A stretch of DNA of 64,000 nt from Terriglobia bacterium (GTDB taxonomy: Bacteria; Acidobacteriota; Terriglobia; Terriglobales; Acidobacteriaceae): positions 62,001 through 126,000 of the forward strand of contig JAIQGL010000030.1 in NCBI GenBank assembly GCA_020072585.1, in the 5' to 3' direction. The position numbers were made by a program, and so were the translations under genes. Positions 1 to 10,200 of the stretch are shown here, piece after piece (within the stretch, counting starts at the first letter, position 1; every line of letters begins with the position of its first letter). The notes under the pieces are model-generated. The model did not search any database and was not told the origin of the DNA. It saw only the letters and a program-made list of their open reading frames with translations.

Positions 1-3000
1 ACTTTGCCAACAATGATGTCCTGCGATGCCACGCCAATAAGGAATTTCTCGAAAGTCCACATCAGCGTGAAATGCTGGTCGGCCAATGAATTGATGACAA
101 AGCCGCCGACGCCGCCGATGGAAGCCAGGTTGCCATAGCTATCTGAATAGCCGCTGAACGGAGGCGATGCTGTCACCACTTTTGCCGCAGCGCCATCGCC
201 TTCCACCAAACCGTGGTCGATGGTCTGGAAAGTCACCGTTCCATCAGTATTCGTCATACGGCGATAAACGTAGAAGAAGGCCCCATCCGGAGCATCGGCT
301 GGCTTGGGGAACACCAGCTTCACTTCCTTCTTGAAAGTGGGTTTTTCCGGTGACGTGATCTTCAGTCCGCCGCCAAAGGTCCCGCCAAGCAGATCAGGAC
401 GCTCCGGGAACAAATCCGGCCCAAAAGTCTCAATCTTGAAGGTTGCGGCCTGGTTCAGCGCTCCCTCGGGGATCCGCAATTCGACTCCGCCGGATCCGGT
501 AACAGTCCCGCCGCCTGAGCCAACCGCCACTGTACCATCGGGAGCCACAAACTGGCTCCGCGTAAAGGTTACGGTTTCACCCAGGGGGCTAGTAACGGTA
601 ATCAGTAGTACGTCATTGACCGTTCCTGGGAACTTCCCCGTCACGGAACCATCATTAAATGCTGTCAGAGACAACACGATCCCGTTGGTCTGGTCCACAA
701 TCAAGAGCTTGGTTCCAGGTGGCAATGCTCCCGCCGGAGCAGTCACATTTATGTCGCCATTCTCGTCCGGGAAGCTAAAGGTGATCTTGTTGGGGTCAAA
801 ATTCAGGGGCGTGACGGCCTTGGTTGTAAATGTGGAGACGGGGACAACCACCGCGCCGCCAAAAATGTCTGCAAGGCCCGACACTTGAATAGTGTACTGA
901 GCGGCTGGATCAAGATTGGTTTGCGGAGCAAAGGAGAGCGTAGTACCGGAAGATGAGAGCACGAACGGCTGTACGGCAACCATCTGGCCACTGGCGGCAG
1001 TTCCCTTCAGCAGCACCAGATTACTTTGCAAAATGGATTGCGGGTTCAGCGGGGCCGTGGTTGTTACGGAGATAACCGTACTTACCGGCACACCGAGCGC
1101 TCCGTCCGCAGGAGCAACCACGGCGTTTGTCACGACTCCGACGAGCACGATGTTTGCCAGTGCAGTCTGTCCCGCGGAGATATTGACTGAAGCAGAACCA
1201 GCCAACGCGGTATGAGGCGCACTGGCCCTCAGGTTCGCGGTTCCAGCAAGTGCCGGGACAATATATTGTCCATTCTGGCCGGAAATTGCCACAATCGGCA
1301 GCGAATCTGTTTGAACAAGGGCCTGTACCGGTCCGGCGCTTGAAGAAACTGTTCCCTGCGCGAACCCGATGGGTGCAGAAATTTCATAGAAGACGTATTC
1401 GCCGCCAGTGGTTACGCCGGGCAAGCCAGGAGAGCTGACAGAAATCAGGTTCGTGCCATTGATCTGTGCCAGTGCCACGGTAACAATGTGCGGCACGCCA
1501 TCCAGCCGCTCAACCTTGGTCAAGAGGAATGCGTCGGCTGGATTCAGTCCGGAAGCAGAAATGGAGAGTTGTGCGGGCGTGTTGAGCGTCTCGCCGGAGA
1601 AATCCACCAGAATCTCCTGCAGGGCGCTGAGCGTGCTTGATACCGGAATGAAATCTTCAAGGGTGGTGCTTTCGACAGAAATGGCGGTGTCGTCACTCAG
1701 AGCGCCGCCGGGAACTGAGAGCGTGGAAGTTCCGTCACTCAGGGTCAGAGGATCGCTGCCGCCCGGCTGGCCGCGTACACCTTCGCGGCCGGCAAGAATA
1801 TCCAGATGGACTTTGCCGGCCAGGAGTTCCGTATTGCCAAATGTGCGGGCCGGCGTAACCGGGAATAGCGCTCCCATGGCTGAATTAGCCGGGGCCAGAG
1901 CACTATAAAGGATGATGTCTTCCGAACGGCTCTCTTCAGAAACCGCGTCCCCGGACTTGAGCGAAAACTTTTCTGAGACGTTGGCCTGAATCACAGTGCC
2001 GGATGGGACATAGCTCTGCGATTGAATACCCAGAGTTGCGATTGCAGTGCCACCGCTGGGTGGAACGATGGCCGGGTTCAGGCTGCCGCTGCTGGTAGCG
2101 TCCGGCGCAAGCAACTGAACTGTAACGCCGAGTAATGGATCGCCTGCAGCAGGTATGGCGATTGGCGGATTGACAACGTCAGCAACGACCAACGCATACG
2201 CACCCGGCGAGGGCAGAACTACATTCAGGCTCCCGCTGACCGGCAGCAGGCTGGATGCAACCATGGTCCAGGCATGAAGAGCCGGATTATAGAAAACCAG
2301 ATGCGCGGTGGTATTGGGCAGATGCGTAAACGTCGCGGACAAATTGGCTGCGGCGGAGCTGGCTCGCAAATCCAAGGCTGCCAGCGGAGACCAGCCGAGC
2401 GGAAGCAAACCGGGCAGTCCTTGTCCGGAAATTGGCGTCAGCTGGAAAGTTGTGGCAGGCAGGGCTGCGCCCGCTGGCGCCTGTACCTCGATGTTGCCGG
2501 CATTTAAAGTCAGGCCGCTTGCACCCATCGCCACCGGCGCTGCAAGCGGGGTGAGGCGCGCGTCTACCGGAACCGTGCCAACACCCTCCTGCACAAAAAC
2601 TTCACGCTCCACCGCAGTGGTGGCAGGCGAGCTGTTGGAAACCACCACAAATGAATGAGAGTCACTGGCAGGCAAAGAGTAGCGGCCACGAGAGTCGGTC
2701 TGGTCAGTCGTTGATGTGGCGCCGATCATCTGGACCGTGGCTCCCTGAATGGGGAAGCTCGTAACATCTGAGAGCACCTGCCCGACAACGACCCCATCAG
2801 CGGCAACACGCACGCCACGCGTCGCGGTTTGAGTGTTGCCGGCAGCGTCCGTGGCTAGTGCAGTAACCGTGAGCGTGTCGCCCGGGTTCGATCCCACCGG
2901 AACCTGCAATGTCGTCTGATACGGTGCGCCGGTGAATGTGCCCAGCACCGTTCCGTTCACGCTGATTACCACCTGGGCAACGCTAAAATTGTCATTCGCT

Positions 3001-6000
3001 GTAACGCTGATCAGACCGCTGTGCAGCCGGGAAATATGGTCCGGCGCAACCAGTTGCACGATGGTCGGAGGAGTCTTGTCAATATTCAGCGAAATGCTGC
3101 CAGTGCTCACGTTGCCGGCAACGTCAGCAGCTTGTCCGGAAACGTTCTGGTTTATTCCTTCAGTCCCAACGAGGCTGGGCTGCGGGCAGATGGCCACGCC
3201 GGAGAGCGCGTCGCTGCAAGCAAAAGTCACGGTGACATTACTGTTGTTGAAACCTGCACCATTCGGCGGAGGCGCAGCTGTCGCGGTCACCAGCGGCGGT
3301 GTCTTATCGATCTTGAGGGAGGTGGTGACTCCGGCCGTGTTGCCGGCTTTATCCACGGCCTGTCCTGTGACCTCAACATTTGCTCCCTCGGTTGAAACCG
3401 TGGCCGGCGGAGGACACACAGCAATGCCGGAAAGGCTGTCAGAGCATAGATAGCTCACCAGAACATCGGTGTTGTTCCATCCAGCGGCATTCGGAGCCGG
3501 GCTGGTGGAGGCGGTAATCAACGGCGCAGTCAGGTCAATGTTCACGGTAACGGACGTCTGCGCCGTGTTTCCTACAAGGTCTGTGGCCGTGCCCGTGGCA
3601 ACCTGGTTTGCTCCCTGCGTAGTAAATGTGACCGGACCGGAGCAGGTTGCGACGCCCGAACCCGCGTCAGAGCAGACAAAGCTCACCGTGACCGCAGAGT
3701 TGTTCCATCCGGCGGCGGTGGGAGCCGGTGTGATGGTGCCGACAATCGTGGGCGGCGTGCGATCAATGCTTACCGTAACAGTGACTGCGGAACTGCTTCC
3801 TAAACTGTCTGTAGCCACCACGTGAATGATCTGGCTGGGACCAGCGCCAAGAACCACTGGTTGCGACGTAAACATCCCTGATTGCACTGAAGCCGCTACG
3901 CCTTCCACGGCAACCGTCACCGGCACGGCGGACACTACCGTTCCGGTAACAACTACTGAAGCTGCGTTGGTGAAAGCACCGTCGACCGGTTGGGTTATAG
4001 TGATCAGCGGCGCAACGGTATTCACGCTGAATGCAGTTGTAGCAGGAGCTGAAGGATTGCCCGCAAGATCGCTAATGGTGGCGGTAACTACATGAGCGCC
4101 ATCGCTCAGCGCAACGGCTGGCGACCCGGTGGCTCCCGTGGCCGTGACCGTAAACTCAGCAGTGTGATCAACGCCATCTATCAACAGCAGGAACTTCGTT
4201 GTATCAACGCCGCTGCCATCGTCAGAATAGCTGACCGTGATGGGAGGATGAGTGTTGTTCGTAAATCCACTGACCGAAGTGGTGGTCACACTAATTGTTG
4301 GAGCAATGGTATCCACCAGAAATGATTGCGGAACAATGTCAGCCGTATTTCCTGCCCGATCAACCACCGTAACCTCAACCTGGTGCGTGCCATCTGCCAG
4401 GGCGTCGCCCGGCAGCAAAGTTCCAGTCGCCAGCTGATCGCCCACGGTCATGCGATTGGTACGGTCCGTTCCATCCACGCGAATAGTAAACTTTGATGGA
4501 TCAACTCCGCTGCTGTCATCGTGGTACGTGACCAGGAATGTAGGTGTGGCGGTATTGATAAAGCTGGAGGCAGCCGGCGTTTGAATGCTGTACACCGGTA
4601 CGGTTGTATCCACTTGAAATGCTGAAAAGGCTGATGTGGTATTTCCGGCGCGATCCGTAACTTGTGCCCGCAAGTGATACGTACCGGCTGCAAGAGGATT
4701 CGCAGCGCTGATGGTGGCGGTTGCCTCAGCGGCTCCCAGCACGAACTGTGACGTAATCTCGGTCTCCGCATCGCTCCCCTGTTGCAGGAATATACGGATC
4801 GCGGAAGTGTTGATGCCCGATCCAGTATCGGAATAGTCCAGCATCAACGTTGGCTGGGTGGTATTGATAAAGGAATTATTTGCTGGGTTGGCAAATACGG
4901 CTGTAGGCGGCGTAACGTCCACCACAAAACTGGCAGAGACATCGGCGACGTTGGTGGCGCGGTCAGCCACCGTTACTCGAAGCTGGTGAGAACCCTCGGT
5001 CAGAGCGCCGCCGGCGGAGATTACCCCAGCAGTGGAGTCGCTGCCGATGCTGAACCCCGCGGTCACATCACTTCCATCCACAAACACGTGCACTGAAGCC
5101 GGATTGATACCTGAACCTGAATCAGAGTAATTTGCCAGCGCCGCTGGAGTCGTGGTATTCACCGGCCCCACAGGCGACGCGATGGTAAGGACTGGCTTGA
5201 TCGTGTCGATCAGGAGCGTGGTGCTGGCGTTCCCCACGTTTCCTGTCAGATCCGCAATCTGCGCTGTAATCGTGTGCGGCCCTTCAGAAAGCGCAGCCAG
5301 AGTGCCCGTAGCGCTGGTGGCCGTAACGGTAAGACCAGCAGTTTTGTCGATGCCATCCAGCGCGACATGCAGCGTGCTGGGATCAACGGTTTCGTTGACC
5401 CCGTACCTTACCTCCACCGGAGTGCTGGCCACGTTCAAGATGGCTCCGGCGGCAGGTTGAATGATGTGGATATCTGGCGCCGAGGTATCCACTGAAAAAG
5501 TGGAAGAGGCGTTTGCCGTGTTGCCGGCTTTATCTTTAATTTGAGCCGTGAGCGTGTGGGTTCCATCGGCGAGAATGGTTGTGCCGGTGACCAATGACGG
5601 CGTGGGAGTTACGGCAAGCGGGTTACCATCCACCGCCACTTGCAGCGATGTCAGGTCGATTGCCTGGTCATCCGTGAACTGCACGGAATATTCAACGTTG
5701 GATGAGCCATGGCGCGACGAGGGTAACGGATGCAGGATCGTAATCACCGGCGGCACGGCGTCCACGTTGAATGCGACGGATGCCGTCCCCTGGTTCCCGG
5801 CCTGGTCGCGAATGGAGGCCACGATCTGGTTCGCGCCCTGCCGCAAGTCAGTGGCAGGATTTAGAAGAGCTGTTGCCTGAGTGGTGGTAGCGCTGAACAG
5901 CGTGGACTTGTCTACGCCGTTAATCAAAACCTTCAGTGTTGCCGGATCAATGGGAAGATTGTCACTGTACGTAATCCTGGCTTGCGTGGCAGATCCATTC

Positions 6001-7154
6001 AGGAACGCTCCAGCAGCCGGCGTGACGATCTGAATCGTGATCGGTGTAAGGTCTACTTGGAATTGCGAAACCGCCTGGGCGGTGTTGGCGGCGTTGTCTT
6101 TGATGGTTGCGGTGAGCGTATGCGGCCCGGCGGCAAGCGCCATGGAGGCCGGCAAATCGGCGGTAGCTTCGTTCGGTCGCTTGGTAAAGAGACTGGTCCG
6201 GTCAATTCCGTCCAGCAGGACCTTCAGTGTCTCAGTATTTATCCCGGATGCGGCCGGCTCTCCCACGCCCGTCAAATCGTTATAGGAAACCACCAGATGC
6301 GGGGTCGCCGTGTTGACCGCGGCGCCGTTTACGGGCGCGGTAACGGCCAGCTGCGGCGATGTGTGATCAGTATTTTGACCCAGCAGCGTGATGATCAGGA
6401 ACGAAGCTGGTTTGCTCGCCAGAGTCACGTGCAGGTTCGTTTGGGCGGGCAAGCTGACAGCACAGTCAACGCTGCCGACGTTCTCATTGAAAGCCAGGGT
6501 GTCGAGCACCGTAACGCCATTGATTTGGATGGTGGCGGAAGAAACGCGGTGTTTCTTGTTCTCATCGCCGTTCTGCACGTGCAGATAAAAGGGCTGTGTG
6601 ATCCAGGCTGGTACCGTGATTGCGGAATCAAACTGGTTCGGATCTCCGGTGGTCCGAACGTAGGTTCGGGGACCAAATATCTTGAAACCTGAGGCCACAA
6701 TCCCTGACGCCGGGGGAGCGATATTGTCATCGTAGGAGTAATGGCGATGCCCGTGTTCGCCGTCTTCCCCATCGTGCTCGTCGCCATCGTCCCGGTCCGA
6801 TTTGGGCTTCGCGGAGTGCACTGTACAGTTTGAAGGTACATTCGAGCCGCCGTCATCCGGGCTGAGGGAATTGGGTGCAAAAAGGTTAGCGACTGCTGAA
6901 GACCCAATCGGGTGCAGTCCGTTTTCCAGGTTGCCGGCCGCGCTTCTTAATGAAGCGTTCACGCCCGCGACTGGATGCGCAAGCATTGGGCCAGGGGCTG
7001 TCGTGCCGATTTTGAGAAGAGAGTTCTGGACAGACCTTTGCCCTTCTGGAAGAGCCAATGACCACATGGAGGTCGCAAAGAAGCAATATGCCAGTAAAAG
7101 TGTCAGCGCTTTTCTAGTCATTATTCCCATCGAACTGTTTGCCGGACTCAGCAT
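1..7154 (-). CDS. Giant secreted Ig-like repeat protein, N-terminal ~2380 aa, 3' end beyond window (partial)
   Basis: Minus-strand reading frame stays open from about 7154 to base 1. It is missing from the ORF track because no stop lies in the window. N-terminus reads MLSPANSSMGIMTRKALTLLLAYCFFATSMWSLA (signal peptide; Met at 7121 is an alternative start), followed by a D/H/E-rich patch, many 'V.D..GN.S....F.VD.T.P' Ig-like repeats, and a ZU5-like 'GGGTVTGSGGVELRIPEGAL' stretch. Confidence 0.88.
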   Translation of the reverse strand, partial: MLSPANSSMGIMTRKALTLLLAYCFFATSMWSLALPEGQRSVQNSLLKIGTTAPGPMLAHPVAGVNASLRSAAGNLENGLHPIGSSAVANLFAPNSLSPDDGGSNVPSNCTVHSAKPKSDRDDGDEHDGEDGEHGHRHYSYDDNIAPPASGIVASGFKIFGPRTYVRTTGDPNQFDSAITVPAWITQPFYLHVQNGDENKKHRVSSATIQINGVTVLDTLAFNENVGSVDCAVSLPAQTNLHVTLASKPASFLIITLLGQNTDHTSPQLAVTAPVNGAAVNTATPHLVVSYNDLTGVGEPAASGINTETLKVLLDGIDRTSLFTKRPNEATADLPASMALAAGPHTLTATIKDNAANTAQAVSQFQVDLTPITIQIVTPAAGAFLNGSATQARITYSDNLPIDPATLKVLINGVDKSTLFSATTTQATALLNPATDLRQGANQIVASIRDQAGNQGTASVAFNVDAVPPVITILHPLPSSRHGSSNVEYSVQFTDDQAIDLTSLQVAVDGNPLAVTPTPSLVTGTTILADGTHTLTAQIKDKAGNTANASSTFSVDTSAPDIHIIQPAAGAILNVASTPVEVRYGVNETVDPSTLHVALDGIDKTAGLTVTATSATGTLAALSEGPHTITAQIADLTGNVGNASTTLLIDTIKPVLTIASPVGPVNTTTPAALANYSDSGSGINPASVHVFVDGSDVTAGFSIGSDSTAGVISAGGALTEGSHQLRVTVADRATNVADVSASFVVDVTPPTAVFANPANNSFINTTQPTLMLDYSDTGSGINTSAIRIFLQQGSDAETEITSQFVLGAAEATATISAANPLAAGTYHLRAQVTDRAGNTTSAFSAFQVDTTVPVYSIQTPAASSFINTATPTFLVTYHDDSSGVDPSKFTIRVDGTDRTNRMTVGDQLATGTLLPGDALADGTHQVEVTVVDRAGNTADIVPQSFLVDTIAPTISVTTTSVSGFTNNTHPPITVSYSDDGSGVDTTKFLLLIDGVDHTAEFTVTATGATGSPAVALSDGAHVVTATISDLAGNPSAPATTAFSVNTVAPLITITQPVDGAFTNAASVVVTGTVVSAVPVTVAVEGVAASVQSGMFTSQPVVLGAGPSQIIHVVATDSLGSSSAVTVTVSIDRTPPTIVGTITPAPTAAGWNNSAVTVSFVCSDAGSGVATCSGPVTFTTQGANQVATGTATDLVGNTAQTSVTVNIDLTAPLITASTSPAPNAAGWNNTDVLVSYLCSDSLSGIAVCPPPATVSTEGANVEVTGQAVDKAGNTAGVTTSLKIDKTPPLVTATAAPPPNGAGFNNSNVTVTFACSDALSGVAICPQPSLVGTEGINQNVSGQAADVAGNVSTGSISLNIDKTPPTIVQLVAPDHISRLHSGLISVTANDNFSVAQVVISVNGTVLGTFTGAPYQTTLQVPVGSNPGDTLTVTALATDAAGNTQTATRGVRVAADGVVVGQVLSDVTSFPIQGATVQMIGATSTTDQTDSRGRYSLPASDSHSFVVVSNSSPATTAVEREVFVQEGVGTVPVDARLTPLAAPVAMGASGLTLNAGNIEVQAPAGAALPATTFQLTPISGQGLPGLLPLGWSPLAALDLRASSAAANLSATFTHLPNTTAHLVFYNPALHAWTMVASSLLPVSGSLNVVLPSPGAYALVVADVVNPPIAIPAAGDPLLGVTVQLLAPDATSSGSLNPAIVPPSGGTAIATLGIQSQSYVPSGTVIQANVSEKFSLKSGDAVSEESRSEDIILYSALAPANSAMGALFPVTPARTFGNTELLAGKVHLDILAGREGVRGQPGGSDPLTLSDGTSTLSVPGGALSDDTAISVESTTLEDFIPVSSTLSALQEILVDFSGETLNTPAQLSISASGLNPADAFLLTKVERLDGVPHIVTVALAQINGTNLISVSSPGLPGVTTGGEYVFYEISAPIGFAQGTVSSSAGPVQALVQTDSLPIVAISGQNGQYIVPALAGTANLRASAPHTALAGSASVNISAGQTALANIVLVGVVTNAVVAPADGALGVPVSTVISVTTTAPLNPQSILQSNLVLLKGTAASGQMVAVQPFVLSSSGTTLSFAPQTNLDPAAQYTIQVSGLADIFGGAVVVPVSTFTTKAVTPLNFDPNKITFSFPDENGDINVTAPAGALPPGTKLLIVDQTNGIVLSLTAFNDGSVTGKFPGTVNDVLLITVTSPLGETVTFTRSQFVAPDGTVAVGSGGGTVTGSGGVELRIPEGALNQAATFKIETFGPDLFPERPDLLGGTFGGGLKITSPEKPTFKKEVKLVFPKPADAPDGAFFYVYRRMTNTDGTVTFQTIDHGLVEGDGAAAKVVTASPPFSGYSDSYGNLASIGGVGGFVINSLADQHFTLMWTFEKFLIGVASQDIIVGK

Positions 7155-7282
7155 GAATAGACATCTCCCGGTCCCCAAACCGAGACATCAGGCGTCAGGT
7201 CAGTACGGTACGTTCTTCTCTGACTTCGTTTATTCACCCGGCAAAACTCCTTCAATGCTCTGTTACATCTGAAACTTGCTTA

Positions 7283-10200
7283 TTACGGTCCCGTGGTAAA
7301 GCCACCGCTGAAGGCGTTGGCCGGGTTCCCGGCCAGGTCCAGCACCGTGCTGTTCACAAAAGTGTTAATCACCGTGTTCCCCGGCAACGGCCCGGCCGGC
7401 GTGAACGTGATCACCGCTCCATTCACCCGTGTCCGCTACCGCTGACGTTCCCGTGGTAAAGCTGAACGCCACCGTGGCTGCCGCGTTCCCTGCCAGATCC
7501 TGCAATCCATTCACCGTCACCGAGTACACTGTGCTTGGCGCCAGCAGGCTGGATGGAGTAAAGATCAGCGCTGTCCGGTTCGCGTTGGCACTCACGCTGC
7601 CGCTCACCGTGGTTCCTCCGCCCGTCACCGTGAACGGCTGGCCGATTCCCACCGCTTCCATCGCCTCGTTGAACTGCACGATCACCCGCGCATTCACTGC
7701 TACCGCGTTGGCTCCGTTCGCCGGACTGGTGGCCGCCAGCAGCGGCGCTACCGTGTCTGTTCCCTGCGCTGTGGTGAATAGGCTCGATCCGCCGTTGATC
7801 CCCTGTCCTGCCAGGTCCGTGATTCCGTTCGTCACCCACCTGACCTGATATTGCGTCGAGGGTGAGAGCGCGGCAGTAAGGCTAGCGGTCAGGCCATCGG
7901 CAGAGACGCTCACTGAAACAGGGATCTGCGTGCCTGTGCTGTTCTGCAAGATCTGCAGCGTGGAATTGGTGGCCGTGATCGCATTGATCCGTTCGCTGAA
8001 CTGCAACCGCACTACCGTGTTCGTCCCCACTCCCACCGCGTTGTTCACCGGATCCACCACCACCACCGACGGCCGGATCAGGTCCGCTTCCGTCCCCGTG
8101 CTGAAACTGGTGGTCACCGGCGCCACCAGCGTATTGCTGCCCAGGTCCTGCACCCCTGCCACTCGTACCGTGTACACCGTATTGACACTCAACGGATTCA
8201 CCGGCGTCAGCGTCAGCGTCCGGTTCCCGTTACTCAACGTACGCTGTACTACTACCTGCCCTCCTCCACTGCTCAACGTCACCTGGCCGATGCTCGATCC
8301 CTGCACCGGTTCGTTAAACGCAATCACCACCTGCGTGTTCAACGGCGCCTGCCCCGTCGTGTCCGCAGGACTCACTCCCACCACCTGCGGGATCGTCGTA
8401 TCCGGCGTGAAACTGGTGGTAAAGCTGAACTGCGATATCCCCGCCGCATTCCCGGCATAATCGGTCACTCCCTGGAACTGCGAGAAGAACACCGTGTAAC
8501 TGTGTCCCGTCGCCAGCGGCCCCGGCGCCACAAAGTTCACCAGCGTTCCGTCCGGACTCAGGGTGTAGCTCTGGCCTCCGATGAATACATTCGTCGCGTT
8601 GTCCCGCACCGCAAAACTGCTTCCGTTCACCGCACCAAAGTCCACCGGCTCGTTCAACTGCACGCTGATCGCCGTATTGGTCCCCACATTGGTGAAACCA
8701 CTCCCCGGACTCAGCGCAATCGCCACCGGCACGGCCACATCCGGCGCTACCGTGGTGGTAAAGTGCGTCACACTCGGCACCACCGGATTCCCCGCCAGAT
8801 CCGACACTCCGCTCACCGTCACCGTCATCTGCGTGTTCGCCGGCAACGGCTCATGCAGCACCAGCACTACATCCTGCTCGTTGTTGCTGAAGAACACCGT
8901 CTCCGGTACCGCTACCTGCGTCCCATTGGCGATCTGGATCGTTGCCGCATTCACCGTGATCGGATTGATCGGCACATTGAACCGCACCCGCACATTGGCA
9001 TTCACTCCAATGTTGCTCGCCCCGTTGGGCGGCGACACCAGCACCACCTGCGGCCCCACTGTCGCCGTGTCTGTCCCCGTGGTAAAGCTGAATTGCAGCA
9101 AGCCTATCGCGTTCCCCGCCACATCCCGCACCGCCTGGAACTGCGAGAAAAACACCGTATAATTCCGGTTCGCCGTCAACGCTCCCGGCGGCACAAACGT
9201 CACCGTCGTCCCGTCCGCGCTCTGGGCGTATGTCTGGCCTCCGATGAATACATTCGTCGTGTTGTCCCGCACCGCAAAGCTGCTTCCATTCACCGTCGTA
9301 ATGTTCACCGCACGGCTCATCTGCACACTGATGACCGCATTTAACGGCACTCCCGTGGTTCCGTTCACCGGTGCACTGTTCACGATCCCGGTCGCCACCG
9401 TCGCCGCATCCGCCGCTGTCCGGAACGAGGCCTGATACGTGTTCAGCGCTACTCCATCCAGGTCCTGCGCCGTGCTGTCCAGCGTGATCTCAATCAGCGC
9501 GCTGCCGGCAAACGGCCCTGCCGGTACAAACTCGATCGTCTGTCCGTTGTTGCCTACCTGCACCGTCCCGGCTACTACCGCCCCGTTCTGCACCACATGC
9601 AGCGCTCCCGCCACCGTCCCTGCGTTCAGACTTTCATTGGCATACAGCACGATCGTGCTGTTCACTCCCACATTCGTCGCTCCCACTCCCGGCCTCTGGC
9701 TGGCGATAAACGGATGCACCGTATCCACCGCTGCCGCTGTGCTGAACGTACTCTGGAAATCCACCAGATGGTTCCCGGCCAGGTCCTGCACATCCCGCGT
9801 CGCTACCACTGTCACTACGCTGCCTGCCGGCAATGTCCCCGTGCTCAATACCACCGTCTGGTTGTCTCCCGACCGCGATACTCCGGCTCCCAGATTCACT
9901 CCGTTGGACAGCAACGCAAACGTGTTGTTATTTACCGTATTCGCGTTCAACGGCTCGGAGAACGTCAACACCACCTGCGCGTTCGGTCCAATCCCGATGG
10001 CTCCATTCTGTGGTGAAACCGAGACCACCTGCGGCACTGCCGTATCGGTTGTTCCCGCTCCCGTGGTAAAGCCACCGCTGAAGGCGTTGGCCGGGTTCCC
10101 GGCCAGGTCCAGCACCGTGCTGTTCACAAAAGTGTTAATCACCGTGTTCCCCGGCAACGGCCCGGCCGGCGTGAACGTGATCACCGCTCCATTCACCGTC

